A DNA stretch of 64,000 bases, taken from Termitomyces sp. T153. Its lineage: Eukaryota; Basidiomycota; Agaricomycetes; Agaricales; Lyophyllaceae. Below, piece after piece: positions 46,003-58,000 of the stretch (positions are counted from its first letter, which is position 1; each line of letters opens with the position of its first letter). The notes below the pieces were generated by a model. It saw nothing but the letters and a program-made list of their open reading frames with translations, searched no databases and was not told where the DNA came from. The stretch is taken from positions 372,001 to 436,000 of the forward strand of contig JACKQL020000038.1 in assembly GCA_018296165.2 (NCBI GenBank), given 5' to 3'. The translations under genes and the position numbers were made by a program.

Positions 46003-46239
46003 AGTTGACCCCTTGAGAGAGGGGACGAAACTCAAGCTAACTACGAGGGACTATGTAAGTTTGAGTAGTAGTAAAAAATAAGATGTAGAGTGGAATAAAG
46101 TGAAGCAGGGATGGTGGGTGGGGATGCGAACGATACGATCTACGTAAAGATATCTCGAGTCTAATCGGTGAATCTGCGAGCGCAGTGTGAGACGACGAGT
46201 TTCACTGGCTGCGGTCGCGGGTTAATAAGTAAGTGGAGA

Positions 46240-46295
46240 CAATGGGGAGTACAAAGCGAGTGGCCAGCAATGGGGAGTACAAAGCGAGTGGCCAG
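46240..46295. repeat. perfect 28-bp tandem duplication
   Basis: CAATGGGGAGTACAAAGCGA plus GTGGCCAG occurs twice in direct succession (46240-46267, 46268-46295), inside the right arm of the TIR element. Probably a recent slippage or repair product. Confidence 0.85.
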
Positions 46296-46424
46296 AGGCC
46301 AAAGAGGTGAAAGAGATAAAGAGATGAATAGGATAAGAGATAGATAGATGAAAAGGTAGGTCGGTAAGTGGTTAATTGCCCGAATTAACCCTGGGCAACT
46401 ACCACCTCACCCTTGCCCAATCTA

Positions 46425-46471
46425 GATATCAAGCCAAACAACTAAACAACCGGAAGTTATGAAAACGGCTG
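46425..46471. repeat. right terminal inverted repeat of the host element
   Basis: Inverse counterpart of 36376-36437, running GATATC to CGGCTG, without the 16-base insertion. Confidence 0.65.
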
Positions 46472-47227
46472 TAACCGGTCAGGATGACGTTAACGATATC
46501 GGAGTTCAAGTTAAAAATGAATTTATTGCGGATGTGCCCGGGTTATCAGTTGCCTTTTGAGTTTTAACCCCTCGCCACTTGACGTATTATAAGCTTGAGG
46601 AACATTCATTTACAGATTCTTGCTATCACCTACCAAGTATACCTCTGTGAAATGGGATGTTAAGGCTTTAGCGATTTTAAACATCTGTGATACTGAGGTC
46701 ACAGTGGGCGTACTAGAATTGTTGTAATCTTTTCATCACTCCGTTTCGTGCTCAGGCTCCACTTTCCTCCCCTATGGTCTGGTTGGACGGCAAACCAACC
46801 CTTGTAAAAACTCTTGCTTGGCCAGTGGATGACCCAGACTTGAATGGAAAGCTCGGGATCGAGAAGACTGGTATGTGCTTGATAACCAGATATTGTTCTG
46901 GAGAGCGTTCCCGTTTTCAAAAAATCCACGGACGGTGATTTACATGGCTAATACGACATCTGCTCGAGATACCTAAGCAAATTCGATTACTTTGGAGCGT
47001 GTCGCTAGATTTGACTATGCAGCCCATCTTCTAGCTATCGTACCCGATGTCGGTTTCGTGACCGCAGAGTGGCAGTCAGTGTACCAGCTTGAATCGTAAT
47101 ATATCGTACTTAAGCACTATCAGAAGTAACTCAGGTGTTTCCTTTCGAGCTTACAGCGAGACTGCAGAGTTTCTCTGCGAACGTTATTGTCCGGCCCAAG
47201 CTAGCTATGGGAGTCTATATGTACTAG
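46472..47227. other. flank right of the nested transposon
   Basis: No recognised gene. The upstream exons of the hypothetical gene at 47228 may lie here but cannot be set by eye. Confidence 0.35.
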
Positions 47228-47783
47228 GATCAACAATTTCTCTTTGCATGACTTCCACAGACCCTACTCTACCCAACCTTATTGGAAGAATGCATTTGCT
47301 CCTGACATACATTTCCTCCGTTTTGACTACAGGGCAGGATACACTCATGACTTGCCACAAAAACTTGCCGCAGATACGATTCTCACCTGGAATGCAGACA
47401 GCGGGGATCTTCGCATGGCCAAAATACCTCAAATCAGCTCCGCAAAGATTGCAGTGCGGTGGTTGTTCTTTTCATTATAATCGTAGCTCCCTGACTTTTA
47501 TCTGCAGCATGATGCGCAAATCCAATATATCAGCTCCCACAAGATCATCCTGGCCAGCAATCTAGCAAACCATTGTGGTGCCGTGCTTTGTGCGTTCTCG
47601 GTCGACGCAGAAGATGAAGAACCTCTCATGTTTTATCACGGCCAACACACCAATCCTGAATGTATAAACAATTATCTTGGGCAAACGAGCACCTCCAATT
47701 TGAGTCTTATAGTCGTCCACAATCACGATAGCGCCAGCCGTATAACAATCTTCAAAAACGAGCTTCTTTTGGGAGATATACCT
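47228..47783 (+). CDS. unrecognised protein, partial model
   Basis: Two exons fit: 47228-47453 and 47508-47783, with a 54-bp intron (GTGCGG...CTGCAG). The frame reads HDFHRPYSTQPYWKNAFAPD, IHFLRFDYRAGYTHDLPQ and ADTILTWNADSGDLRMAK, then after the intron QIQYISSHKIILASNLAN, AVLCAFSVDAEDEEPLMF and LSLIVVHNHDSASRITIF. Composition and alternating hydrophobic pattern look like a genuine globular protein, not chance. No start codon or end could be fixed; a preceding exon is expected. It could be an intact gene or a relic. I recognise no family. Confidence 0.45.
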
Positions 47784-48131
47784 GTACATCTTACGATGTC
47801 TTTTACTACTTTTTTCTGTGACTATTACCGTAGTCATATGCAACCTCACAGGGCCGATCTGGGCTGCGCGAGGTATGGTACTACCCAAATGACACTCGAA
47901 CGCTAAATTTCGAGGTGCCGAAAATCCATGTATCGCCACAACTCGCGTTCTAGTGCATCGCCGACCTGTAATCTTTGTACTAGACTTCGATCAAACCTCC
48001 TTGCTGCGCTATTGTCGAAGCAACCTTCCGAGAGAACTGACTGGAATGCACAGCTTGCCTGCGCGCAGGTCAAAGTTGTGACTCGTCGGTTTTATTACCG
48101 TTGAGGGCGAGATTTGGTATGCAGAATATTC

Positions 48132-48444
48132 ATGACCGCAGCAACCACCGCCAGAGTGGGAAGCCCACCTCATACCATTCTCAAAGGAGATGAGGACGAG
48201 GACGAAGAGATGGACGATAGTGACAGTGATGTGGAGGTATTGCCTTTGGGTCGAATATCATGAAGCGCCAGAGGAGCACACAGAGCCGGTACCTTTTGGG
48301 TGTGTGCAGACGACCCTTCGCCTTCAAGGAGTCACCGACCCACGAAGTCTAGCTATCCCACGGCATGCCGTTCTCGAATTACCAGAACTTACGAAAAATG
48401 GTCGCGTATTCTACTTCGATTATATGCAGATAGAACAAATGTAA
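48132..48444 (+). CDS. small acidic hypothetical protein
   Basis: ATG at 48132 opens a frame with an acidic run (DEDEDEEMDDSDSDVE). A 37-nt intron (48237-48273, GTATTG...CAGAG) then joins it to EHTEPVPFGCVQTTLRLQG, DPRSLAIPRHAVLELPEL and GRVFYFDYMQIEQM with TAA, about 90 residues. Without the intron the first frame stops early, while the second frame stays open. No known domain. The very short intron and lack of a family keep confidence low; it might be the 3' exons of the gene before it. Confidence 0.35.
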
Positions 48445-48483
48445 TGACCGTGAAATAGAAACATGTATCAGACAAAATGTCTT

Positions 48484-51426
48484 TTAACCCACGCAAAGAT
48501 TCTCCCCAGGGATCAAGTCACAGTTTGAGTCAATGAAAGGATTGAGTACGTTGAGCTGCGCCTGAGTAATACCTTGGCTCTGTGTGATTGCGAAACAGAA
48601 ATCGCCACTTTGCACTGTATATATCTTACTGCAAGGGCTCCCGCCTCCGCCTACGCAGTAAGCTTCTTCTACGAGAATGTTCGTGCAGTCCGTGGCTACC
48701 TCCGGGTTCCTGCGGCATTGTCAGTGGTGAACAGAAGATGAGCATCTCACAAAGACTCACCAACGAAAGAAATCCGCAGCAGCAATTGAATATGTAGTCT
48801 CGATCAACGGGCAGCTATCTCCCGAAACTACGGTGTGATATTCCGTATAGTTGGTGAATGAGCCACTTGCGAGGTTTGTTGGAGGGTTTGGGCCAGTCAC
48901 ATTGGCCTTCACGCAGTATGCAAGGCCAAGCTGAAGATTGGAGCAATCTATGGCAATCTCAGGGTTATAAGTCAAGAACTGCGAGCTGGTCAGGTTGAAC
49001 GTCGTCTCGATGAGACCACAAGTGTCACCAGATACGACAGTATAGTACTCTAAGCAGCCGTCTGTAATCGTTCCGGTAGCAACGTTGAGCGGTATCCCAG
49101 CGCCGGTGTCAATACTGGAGACAGGATATGTGGGGAATACACAATAAGCTTCTCCCAGGATCAAGTTCGTGCAGTCGGTCTTCAGACCCGGATTTAGAGC
49201 CGAAAGTTGGTCGCTGGTCAAGCCGAACGCAGCCGCAATCGAGGAACAACCATCGCCGGATTGAACGGTGTAATACTGGGAGCATGCTGTAGTGGCATTG
49301 GGATACACATTGATGGGCGGTGGAACGGGGATGAGGGTATAATTGCCCATCGGAAACACGATGCAGATGGCCGAACCCGTCTCAGGAAGCGAGCCACTGC
49401 TCAACTCGTGATTCCAGGTTTCGAGCTCGGTAGCATTCACCCCTACGAGCTCCGAGACGGAGTCAATGGTGTCGCCATCCTGTAAAAAGACTTAGTTTGT
49501 TTTCAACAAAGGAAGATTACAGTCAGCCTACTTGTACATCATAATAGTTACCGCATGCTACTGTGCGAGTCCCATCTGCAACGTTAGTAGGCGCCGCTAC
49601 ACCAGCTGTTGTCAGAGCAACCAGATAGGTTGTGGGCGTATAATTGGCTGTTGGAATAGTGTAGCTCACTATGGTAGCGCTAGAGTAATTAGTAGTGATA
49701 ATAGGAGAGGCAGTGGCTGTTGCAAATGGCGGGAAGGGTGCCACGCAATAGTAGTAATCCAACCACAAGTTCGTGCAGTTGACATCAATCTCTGAAACGC
49801 AAACTCAGTGACAAGCTCTCGCATTGACGAAACATGCATACTCACCTGGGTTAAGCGTCAGGAAATCGGTCAAAACCACACTATTCTTAAGTGCGACAGT
49901 CTGGCAGATGTCTCCAGGTTGTACCTGATACCATCTACCGCACGCAGATGTGCTACCACTGACGGTCGGGGTCGGTACAGGCGCTAGAGCAGTTGGAGTA
50001 GCCGAGGGCTGAGCTCCTGTTGTCGCGCCGACTTCGGGGAACCCGCCATTGGGCGATAGACAAATCTGCTTCCCGACTCGAAGCGGCATCAGCTGACAAT
50101 AGGTGCCAAGATCAGGGTTGAAGGATTGGATCTGAGTGGTTGTCACTGTAGTTCCTGCGGATGCTCCTGCGAGTGCCGCCACACTGTCACATGTGTCATT
50201 CGATGCAATAGTGTACGTAGTACATGCCTGAGGAAGGCAGAGAATGGAGTTCGCTGGAATATCGCAGTTAACCAGCGATGGATTTGAGGTCGACACTGAA
50301 TATTCGCTGATGCTGTATTGCTAATGATGGGCGGTAAGTGAAAACCTATCCGATCACTCAACTGTTCCTGTACCTTGGCAAGTGCAGCACAAGTCGTGGC
50401 AACACCAGTGGTGATATTGTGTCCCACAATGTTACAGTCTGCTGCTGTAGCTGCGTTTGAATTGGAGCCAAACCCGGAAGTACCGGGATTGAAGATGACC
50501 TGGTCACTGGGAGCGGTGGAAACATTGTAAGTGTCATATTGTCTGATATTGCCTATTAGTCTCATGCTCGAGACAGGAGAGTAGAGGGTCGCTCACGGCC
50601 CACACAAATTAATGGCTGACGAAAGCAGGCTAGCGATTGCAACAGAGTAGGTTGTCGGGTTAGACAAGGTAACGTTCAAGGTCTCTAGAACACAGTAGCT
50701 ACATAGCTCGCTGGTAGGAAGCGCCAATAAACCACCGGTAGTATTATAAGACTGAATGAGAGGACCACAGAACGTTGAGGTCTGTGGATCTTTAAGGCAT
50801 TGAACTGCATATGGACCTTGCACATAATCTACAGCAAGCGTCGGGGAAATGGTGACGTTCTCTGAGCCCGTGATCCTATAGTCACCACACGCTGAGACTA
50901 CTCCTGCACGATATGACTCGAGTCCAACCGTGCAATCGGCAGTACATACAGCTGAAAGGGCGTCGTTGAACATGAATGGACTAATTCTAGACCGTCACAG
51001 AGTATCAGTTTTTATCTGATATTACGATTTCGAGCCAATATTCACGTACGCCATCAAGGGAATGGTTGAATTACACGGTACGCTAGCGACGAGGGCAGTA
51101 GCGCAAGCACTCGACGGCACCGGATCCGTTGGCAGATTATCCTCTGTATAAATTTGCAGCGTATTCATCGTATCATCCACAACCAATGCGTTTACGCCAT
51201 TGTCGAGTAGAATCGGGCCAATATTGATGGCCGTTGATTGGGACGGCGAGCTTGACAAACTGGTAGAGGTTCGGGCATCGGCCAATTGCTTCAACAACCT
51301 ATCATGGAATGCCTTGTTGTGTGCTGCTGCATGCCCGATGATCTTGTTGTGGAATTCTGAACGAGCGAGAACTCCAGAGAACAGCGTGCATAATAGCACC
51401 AAGCCAAGAGAGCGAAAGGGGGTCAT
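48484..51426 (-). CDS. secreted multi-LysM chitin-binding protein
   Basis: A signal peptide (FRSLGLVLLCTLFSGVLA) opens the protein at ATG 51426; stop TAA at 48486-48484. The N-terminal third is Cys-containing and unrecognised. It is followed by about seven LysM modules, recognisable by Y-x-V-x-x-G-D-x-C and a final Asn-Pro: YTIASNDTCDSVAALAG, WYQVQPGDICQTVALKN, a weaker YYDVQ-DGDTIDSVSELVG, YYTVQSGDGCSSIAAAFG, YYTVVSGDTCGLIETTFN, YHTVVSGDSCPLIETTYS and YTVQSGDFCFAITQSQG. Thr/Pro/Ser linkers join them. LysM modules bind chitin or other GlcNAc polymers; fungal LysM proteins protect or mask the cell wall or bind fragments. Several introns of about 50 bp are needed. No membrane anchor is seen. 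It is head-to-head with the chitinase at 52007. Confidence 0.9.
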
Positions 51427-52006
51427 TGTGAGGACTGTAAGGAGCAGACACACAGCTTGACTCCAAAGTACTCCTCCAGCCAATAGCACGAGGTCACACT
51501 TCGGACGAACAAGGAACGGGAAATGTATACAACTATCATGTGGAAGATATGGGCGGGCAAGGACGCAAAATCAGTCATCGTGGTTTAGCCCGGTTGTCCC
51601 TCGTCGCATCAAATTCCGCTCTTGTCCGAATTATGTAAACATCATCAAATCCCGCTCTTGTCATCAAATAACTTATCTGAATTGACCAAATCACGGCCGC
51701 CATCTATGTAGGTGTATTCATGAGGAAAACAGAAGGACTCCTTCCACTATGCGCTGCTTATTACCTCATAAGAATTTTGAGACTTCCGAACAGAAGCAAA
51801 AACAAAATAACCTCGCCCACACGATCTCACTCCATGCTCATTAAACATGAATTTAGCTACAACTCGCCATCATTGGGGATCTACCGGTACATATGGTGTG
51901 GGGCCACTTCTGTGGGTAATGGATCAAAACTCTATAAACGATGAACAACCGAACGCTTAAGCATATGTTTCATCCGGATACTCGATGGTCTATGGTTCTT
52001 ATAAGC
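51427..52006. promoter_or_regulatory. shared LysM/chitinase upstream region with 20-bp direct repeat
   Basis: 580 bp between the two start codons. CATCAAATTCCGCTCTTGTC (51607-51626) is repeated with one change at 51643-51662, 36 bp on, and a further CATCAAAT overlaps the second copy. Such a phased repeat in a bidirectional promoter could be a regulator site; this is inference. Confidence 0.5.
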
Positions 52007-55000
52007 ATGCCTTTGCTACTATTGGGAAGTAACGGGAAGTCCTCGCCTTAGTTTTGATGCTGCCCTCGTTGCATTTGGCGATATACTCGCTTACTTCTGG
52101 CGTACTCTGTGATTCGACATATCTTCTGCTCGTTGTTTCTTTCATACTGATGGGTTCCGATAGCTTTCTTCTTGGGCGTATTGGCGCAAACTCCAAATAA
52201 CGGGACATCTCTCCCAATCGGTTTTTGCACTGCGACGATACCTTGCTCCAATGGGGCATGCTGTAACTCTGAAACTGGCTTTTGCGGGTAAGAGTGATCT
52301 TTAGCAGGATACACACAAGTATCTGAAGCGTGGTCACAATAATAGTTTCGGCGACAAGTTCTGTACCACTGTTGCCAATGGCGGGCCATGCACGTCCAAC
52401 TGTGATGCCTTAGCAGAGTGTGGTCAAGGATCGGCTCCGGAGAACTATACATGTCCGCTCAACGTGTGCTGTAGCCAGGTCAGTCCGCCCCCTTGATGTC
52501 TTCATCATCGTTTATTTTGATTTAGTTTGGCTTCTGCGGGACTACGACGGGTCAGATACCTTCCTTCGTTCTCTTGAATTTCTATTGATTTGGTATATCA
52601 TTCTCAGAATTTTGCGAGCTTGGATGCCAATCGAATTGCGACCCTCCCTCTCTGCAGTCTTGTGGCGATGATCAAGCAAGTGCGTTACATCGTCGCATTG
52701 GCTACTATGAGGTAATGTATCCTGTGGTAGTGATTGTTCAGATAATGAACAGTTACAGGGGTGGGCCATGTCCTCTGATTCACGGGCTTGCAACATGTAT
52801 CCGCCTTCCTCAATCTCTGTTGAAACCCTGACACATGGTAATGATATCCGGAATTGTTCTGTTATCAGGAAGTCACTAATTGTATTCTAGTAAATTACGC
52901 CTTTGCACTCATTTCAGAAGAATTCAAGATCACCGAAATGGCGGTCAATGACAATGCTCTTGTACGTCGAACGTCATGGCGTTGAAAAATATTTGATATG
53001 AATACATTCTTTCAGTGGCTGCAAACAACAGCTCTGAAGAAGAGGAACCCGACGCTAAAAGTGTTTCTCTCAATCGGCGGTTGGAGTTTCAATGATCCTG
53101 TACGTGTCAATCACACCGAAGAGTTCTGATGTAACTCAGAATTCTCCACAGCCTACACAACATATTTTCAGCAACCTGGTTGGGAGTGCTGACGCAACAA
53201 ATACGTTCATTGCTAGTGCTCTATCAGTTATGCAGGTCTGTGCAAGTCCATGTGAAAACTGCAGTCGTTGCTGATTGTGCATGAAGACATATGCCTTCGA
53301 TGGCTTGGATATTGATTGGGAGTATCCGTGAGTGCCGCCTTTGTCTCTGCGAGCTGCCATCGTAACATGAAAATCTCGCGCGACTTTTGCTGATGCACAT
53401 GTGTAGCGTGGCAATTGAACGTGGTGGTGTACCTGCGGACAAAGCTAACTATCCTGTGTTCATGTCCAAGCTTAAGGCGGCTTTCAAACATCGTGGCTAT
53501 GGATTGAGTTTTACTGCACCGTCATCGTATTGGTATCTGCAGCACTTTGACCTTCCCGCACTCCTGCAGAGCGCTGACTGGGTACGCAACGGCCGTAAAT
53601 TTGTATCGTTCATTGTGTTCACCTTGCATTACATAGGTCAATGTCATGACTTATGATTTGCACGGCGTCTGGGACGGAACTGATCCTTACATTGGCCCGG
53701 TAAACCTATCTTACTTGAGTCGTCATCATGTAGATACCTTCTAACGCTGGTCCAGGTGATTAACGCACACACAAACCTCGCTGAGATTAAATCAACAATG
53801 CAACTCTTCCGAAATGTTGGGGTTGATCCTTCGCAAATAGTGCTTGGCATAGGCTTCTATGGTCGCTCATTCCAGCTTGCAGATCCAGTGAGTTGAGGGA
53901 AGTACAACCAACACATCACTAGTTGACCATTTCTATAGGATTGTTCAGAACTTGGATGTCCCTTCGTCGGCGGAGCTGACCCCGGAGTATGTAGCTTGAG
54001 CTCGGGTGAGCAACCTGGGAATGAGATCTCACACGTCCGAAAATTACTAAAAATTCTGTCATAGGTACACTAATGTTCAGTGAGATTGAACAAATTATCA
54101 ACAATAACGATCTTGTGCCTGTTTTTGATGGTATGTGCCGATATTTGTTGCAGAATGGCCCCTCATCTTCCTATAGATGTGGCTGCTGTTAAGTACATGT
54201 ACGTCAACTATGGGTATCACAGTACGATATTGATATATTCATGTCAGCACTTGGAACGAAAATCAATGGGTTTCGGTACGACGGCAGCCTTGGTTGTGTT
54301 AAGTATTTACTGACGATATGTTTCTAGTACGACGATGATCAGACGCTCAAGATGAAGCTCGACTATGCAAACAGTATTTGTCTTGGAGGTCTGTACGCGA
54401 ACCCCGAACATCTGGGACCGGATTACTGATAAAATCCTATCTCAGGAACCATGATATGGTCTGTGGATCAAGGTGTACAGTCTCGTAATACTGAAATGGA
54501 GAGTGGAGAACTTATGTTGCTCATGACACCAGATGACTCGCAGTACACCGCTCTCTCTAGTCTATATGGGGACATCACAACACCAAGTCTCTCTGAGACA
54601 GGTAACCAATGCCAAATCACAGGCTGCGGGCAACAATGTCCCAATGGATACGACAGTCTGACCACACTCACCCGGGTACCTAATGCCGCAGGCTCCTGCG
54701 ATCCGAAGTCTCCCGCGCGACTATGCTGTCCTCCTGGAAACGAACCTCAAAATTGCCAATGGAGAGGAGGCGGAGGGACGTCCTGTAATGCTCAGTGCAA
54801 TGTCGGCGAAATTGTGATGGCACTGGATGAAGTTGGTGACGACGGTCATCCGACGTGTGTTCAAGGGTACAAGGCCTTTTGCTGTCAGTCTGGCGAGCCA
54901 GACCCAGGAGCATGTTTTGGTACTTGTAAGTAATCTACTGTGCTCCGCCCATTCTGATCGCTTCTGATGGATGATTGTTTAGCATGCTCTGTCGAATCAT

Positions 55001-58000
55001 GTGTGTCTGGGTATATTGCTCAGACCTACGTCAAGCAAGGGAGCGCTGATAACGGTATGACTTGCCAGCAATCGCCTCAAGCCAACAAAACCTGTCCCGA
55101 AATCTGTCAGTCAAACACCAAGACAGTTTGCTGTTTGGAAGGCGGTAAGAAACTTATGTCCTGTCCACTAGTCCGTTCACAGTCATTCATTATTATTCTA
55201 CAGCTGGATACACAAATTGCGAATGGGTTGGTGATCCACCGAATTGTTTCAATGCTGCTTGCCGAGTTGGCCAAGTCTGTATGTCAAAACATATTTCACT
55301 ATTCGTTGATACCTGACATCTACTGTTCTCGAACAGCAATATGTAGGTAAAATATTTTCTAACAAGGTTTGCCATTCAACAACGGTTACAGTTAGTGACA
55401 TGCAGGGAGATGCTAGTACGTCTTGTTTTGGCAACAACAAGAGGTATGCATCCATGTAATGAACTGCATCGCGGTTGGCTGATACAGAGTAGGTACTACT
55501 GTTGTGATCCACCGTCTGGTAAGTTTTAGCCACGGTTTCATGCCAGTCTTTGTCGAATATGTGATTACCAGCGTCACAATTCCTGCCTGTTCCTGAGAAC
55601 TGGGTATTCCCTCAAACGTTCGAGCACAGTGATACTTACGATGTCAATCAACCGGCAACGTTCACTGTTGACTTCGACGACAATACGGGGACCAGTGATT
55701 CGTCATCAACAGGCTCAGGGTCTAGTGGGATAGGGGATGACGGCAAGGAGAACGACTCAGCCTTCGGAGAAGTCTTTATTTCGTCTCCGAATCCATCTTC
55801 AGTCAGCTCGCTGGATATTCAATCTGATTGGGTTATCACCGAATGTGACGCGACTAGTGATCAACCTCAAGAGGTGACTTGCGCTAATTATATCGCTTCT
55901 CAATCGAATTGATCAATTCATGGTTTAGGTACTTGCATATTGCTCCAAGGGACTCGATGACGAGGATTCTGGCTGTAGTCACGTTTTTCTTGGTCAGGCG
56001 GAACATACAATCGTTCGGATGCCAAAATCTTGCGGCCTCGGTCCTTACGCCCGTATTGCTTCTTTAACAATACACCACAATCAGGATATCCTGCCTTCTG
56101 AACACAAGGCTAGAAAACGGTCTACTGGGAACGTGTACTCATTGAAGTTTGATTATGACTTTTTGGCCATTCCTGAATCCAATGGACCAGTCCTGTAACT
56201 ATCTTATAATTCTCCTCCGTGTCTATTGGCTGATCTAATATCGTAGTATGCGTGCGGATATGACAGATATACCTGGATATTGGTACACATGTTTCTCTAT
56301 CTCATTTGAAGCCAGCTTGAGCCTATGTTCGCAGGGATGAAATAGTGAATTCAGCTCCTGATAGCGGTACGATAAATACCAGACGACGAAAACGCGACTA
56401 TCACCAGCCATCGGAGTACGAAAAGCGCTGGTTTGGCCCATTCGACGACTGGCTGGCAAAATTGAACAAAGTCCGGATCCGCAACAGTATTGATCGTAAT
56501 TTCCATGTGAGCTTGAAGTGCATGCATTCTCGGCCACTGAATTTGAAAATTGACCCGTACACATGCAACAGTGGTCTGACACTTACACCATCTATCACGC
56601 GGTATGTACTAATTGAAATGAGACCGGTTCGCTACTCACTCTATCTGTGTGTTCGATAGGAGGAACAGGTTAGTGGAGATCTTTTGGTTTCAGTGATGGA
56701 AATGAAAAGAAAGTTTGTTTTAGTGTCCGCACTTCTTATCGAGCCTCGACATATCGGTCACTGGTTCTGCTTCCATCACCAGTTCTTTCGGTTACTATCT
56801 AGAAGCTTCCATTGTGCCGCCTGAAGTGCAGGAATGCTACATCTTTTTCCAGGCCGGAGCACAGGCTCAGGCATCTTTCACTATCAAAGGTCTAGCTGAA
56901 GCTCATTTTGATAGTTCGCGCTCCGAACTCGCATCCTTTGGCTTCCCCGGTTTATACTATCCTGGTTTGTGATTACTTGCATTATATTATGGTAGAGACT
57001 AACTCGTCGAATTTCAGGCCTGCTCACGCTTGGACCCTCTCTCCATCTATATGGACAGCTCTCTGGTCAGCTCAGTTTCCAAGGTCAGATTATTACCTCG
57101 GTCGGTTACAAATTCCCGGTCAGCATGCATTATTTTTGGGGGATAAAAACACTTATGTGCATTGTAGCCAATCGATGTATCATTCGGTAAGAAAGACTCG
57201 AATGATGACGAGGAGAATGCGTCCAATGGAGTAGTTCCGGATGCAAATAACCAAGGCGGCGATATAAAAGTCGGTTATAACGTTGATCTACAGGTGAGAT
57301 ATGAGTGTCGTAGGTGCTTTTGGCTATTCACGTACCATGCATTATAGGGTTCTCTTGACGTTAGTGCGAGTTATGGCCTAACAGAATCATACTAATGAGT
57401 CCTCGACCATCTTAGGCTCACATTGTCCCTAGTCTGCAGATTGGTATCAATGTACTTGGAGGTACTCTCATTGACGCACAGGTTTACCCTTATCTTCTTT
57501 CAGCTTTTATTACACCTTACCATCCTTACAGTTGTTCACGGAGGCCGACATATATGGTGGCGTTGGTATCACGGGTAGTGTCAGCCAATCTGTAAGCACA
57601 AATCTAGCTCGAAAGTACCCACAATGACTCAGTGCTAAACAGTCGGCCGCTCAAGTTTGCGTGAATCCTGTAAGCCTGCGGGATCTTCCAACTAAAACAG
57701 TGTTCCCTGACTTTTGTGTAGTATGTGGGAGTCACTCTCAATGCTGGTTTGACCGGATCGGTTCTATTTTGGAGGGCGGACCCGGTTTCCATGACATTCT
57801 ACAACAATGGTCAGTATATACTATGGTTTCATTCGAAGCACTGACTAAAGAACCTTCCAGAATTACCTTTCGGCGGGACTTGTTTCTCATCCGTGGATCA
57901 ACCCGCCGCACCAAACAGCAAACGTGATGGGGACCATCCATATCACAGTTATGAAGCAGTGGTGAAGGTTGGCTACGGAACCACAATCGACACACGCCAT

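Larger units (their letters stand above)
36376..46471. mobile_element. decayed TIR DNA element interrupted by a Ty3/gypsy retrotransposon
   Basis: Sequence beginning CAGCCGTTTTCATAAC at 36376 recurs inverted, ending at 46471. Both copies continue through TCCGGTTGTTTAGTTGTTTG to a GATATC. Between them lie remains of a transposase, inner repeats, and a complete LTR retrotransposon (37030-46002). Removing the retrotransposon and one target copy leaves about 1.1 kb, too short for an autonomous transposon, so the host element was already truncated or is non-autonomous. A target duplication is not certain. Confidence 0.6.

Noticed and set aside
52048..52452. 134-codon minus-strand frame
   Set aside because: Antisense to the chitin-binding exons at the start of the chitinase, whose Cys pattern is clear on the plus strand.
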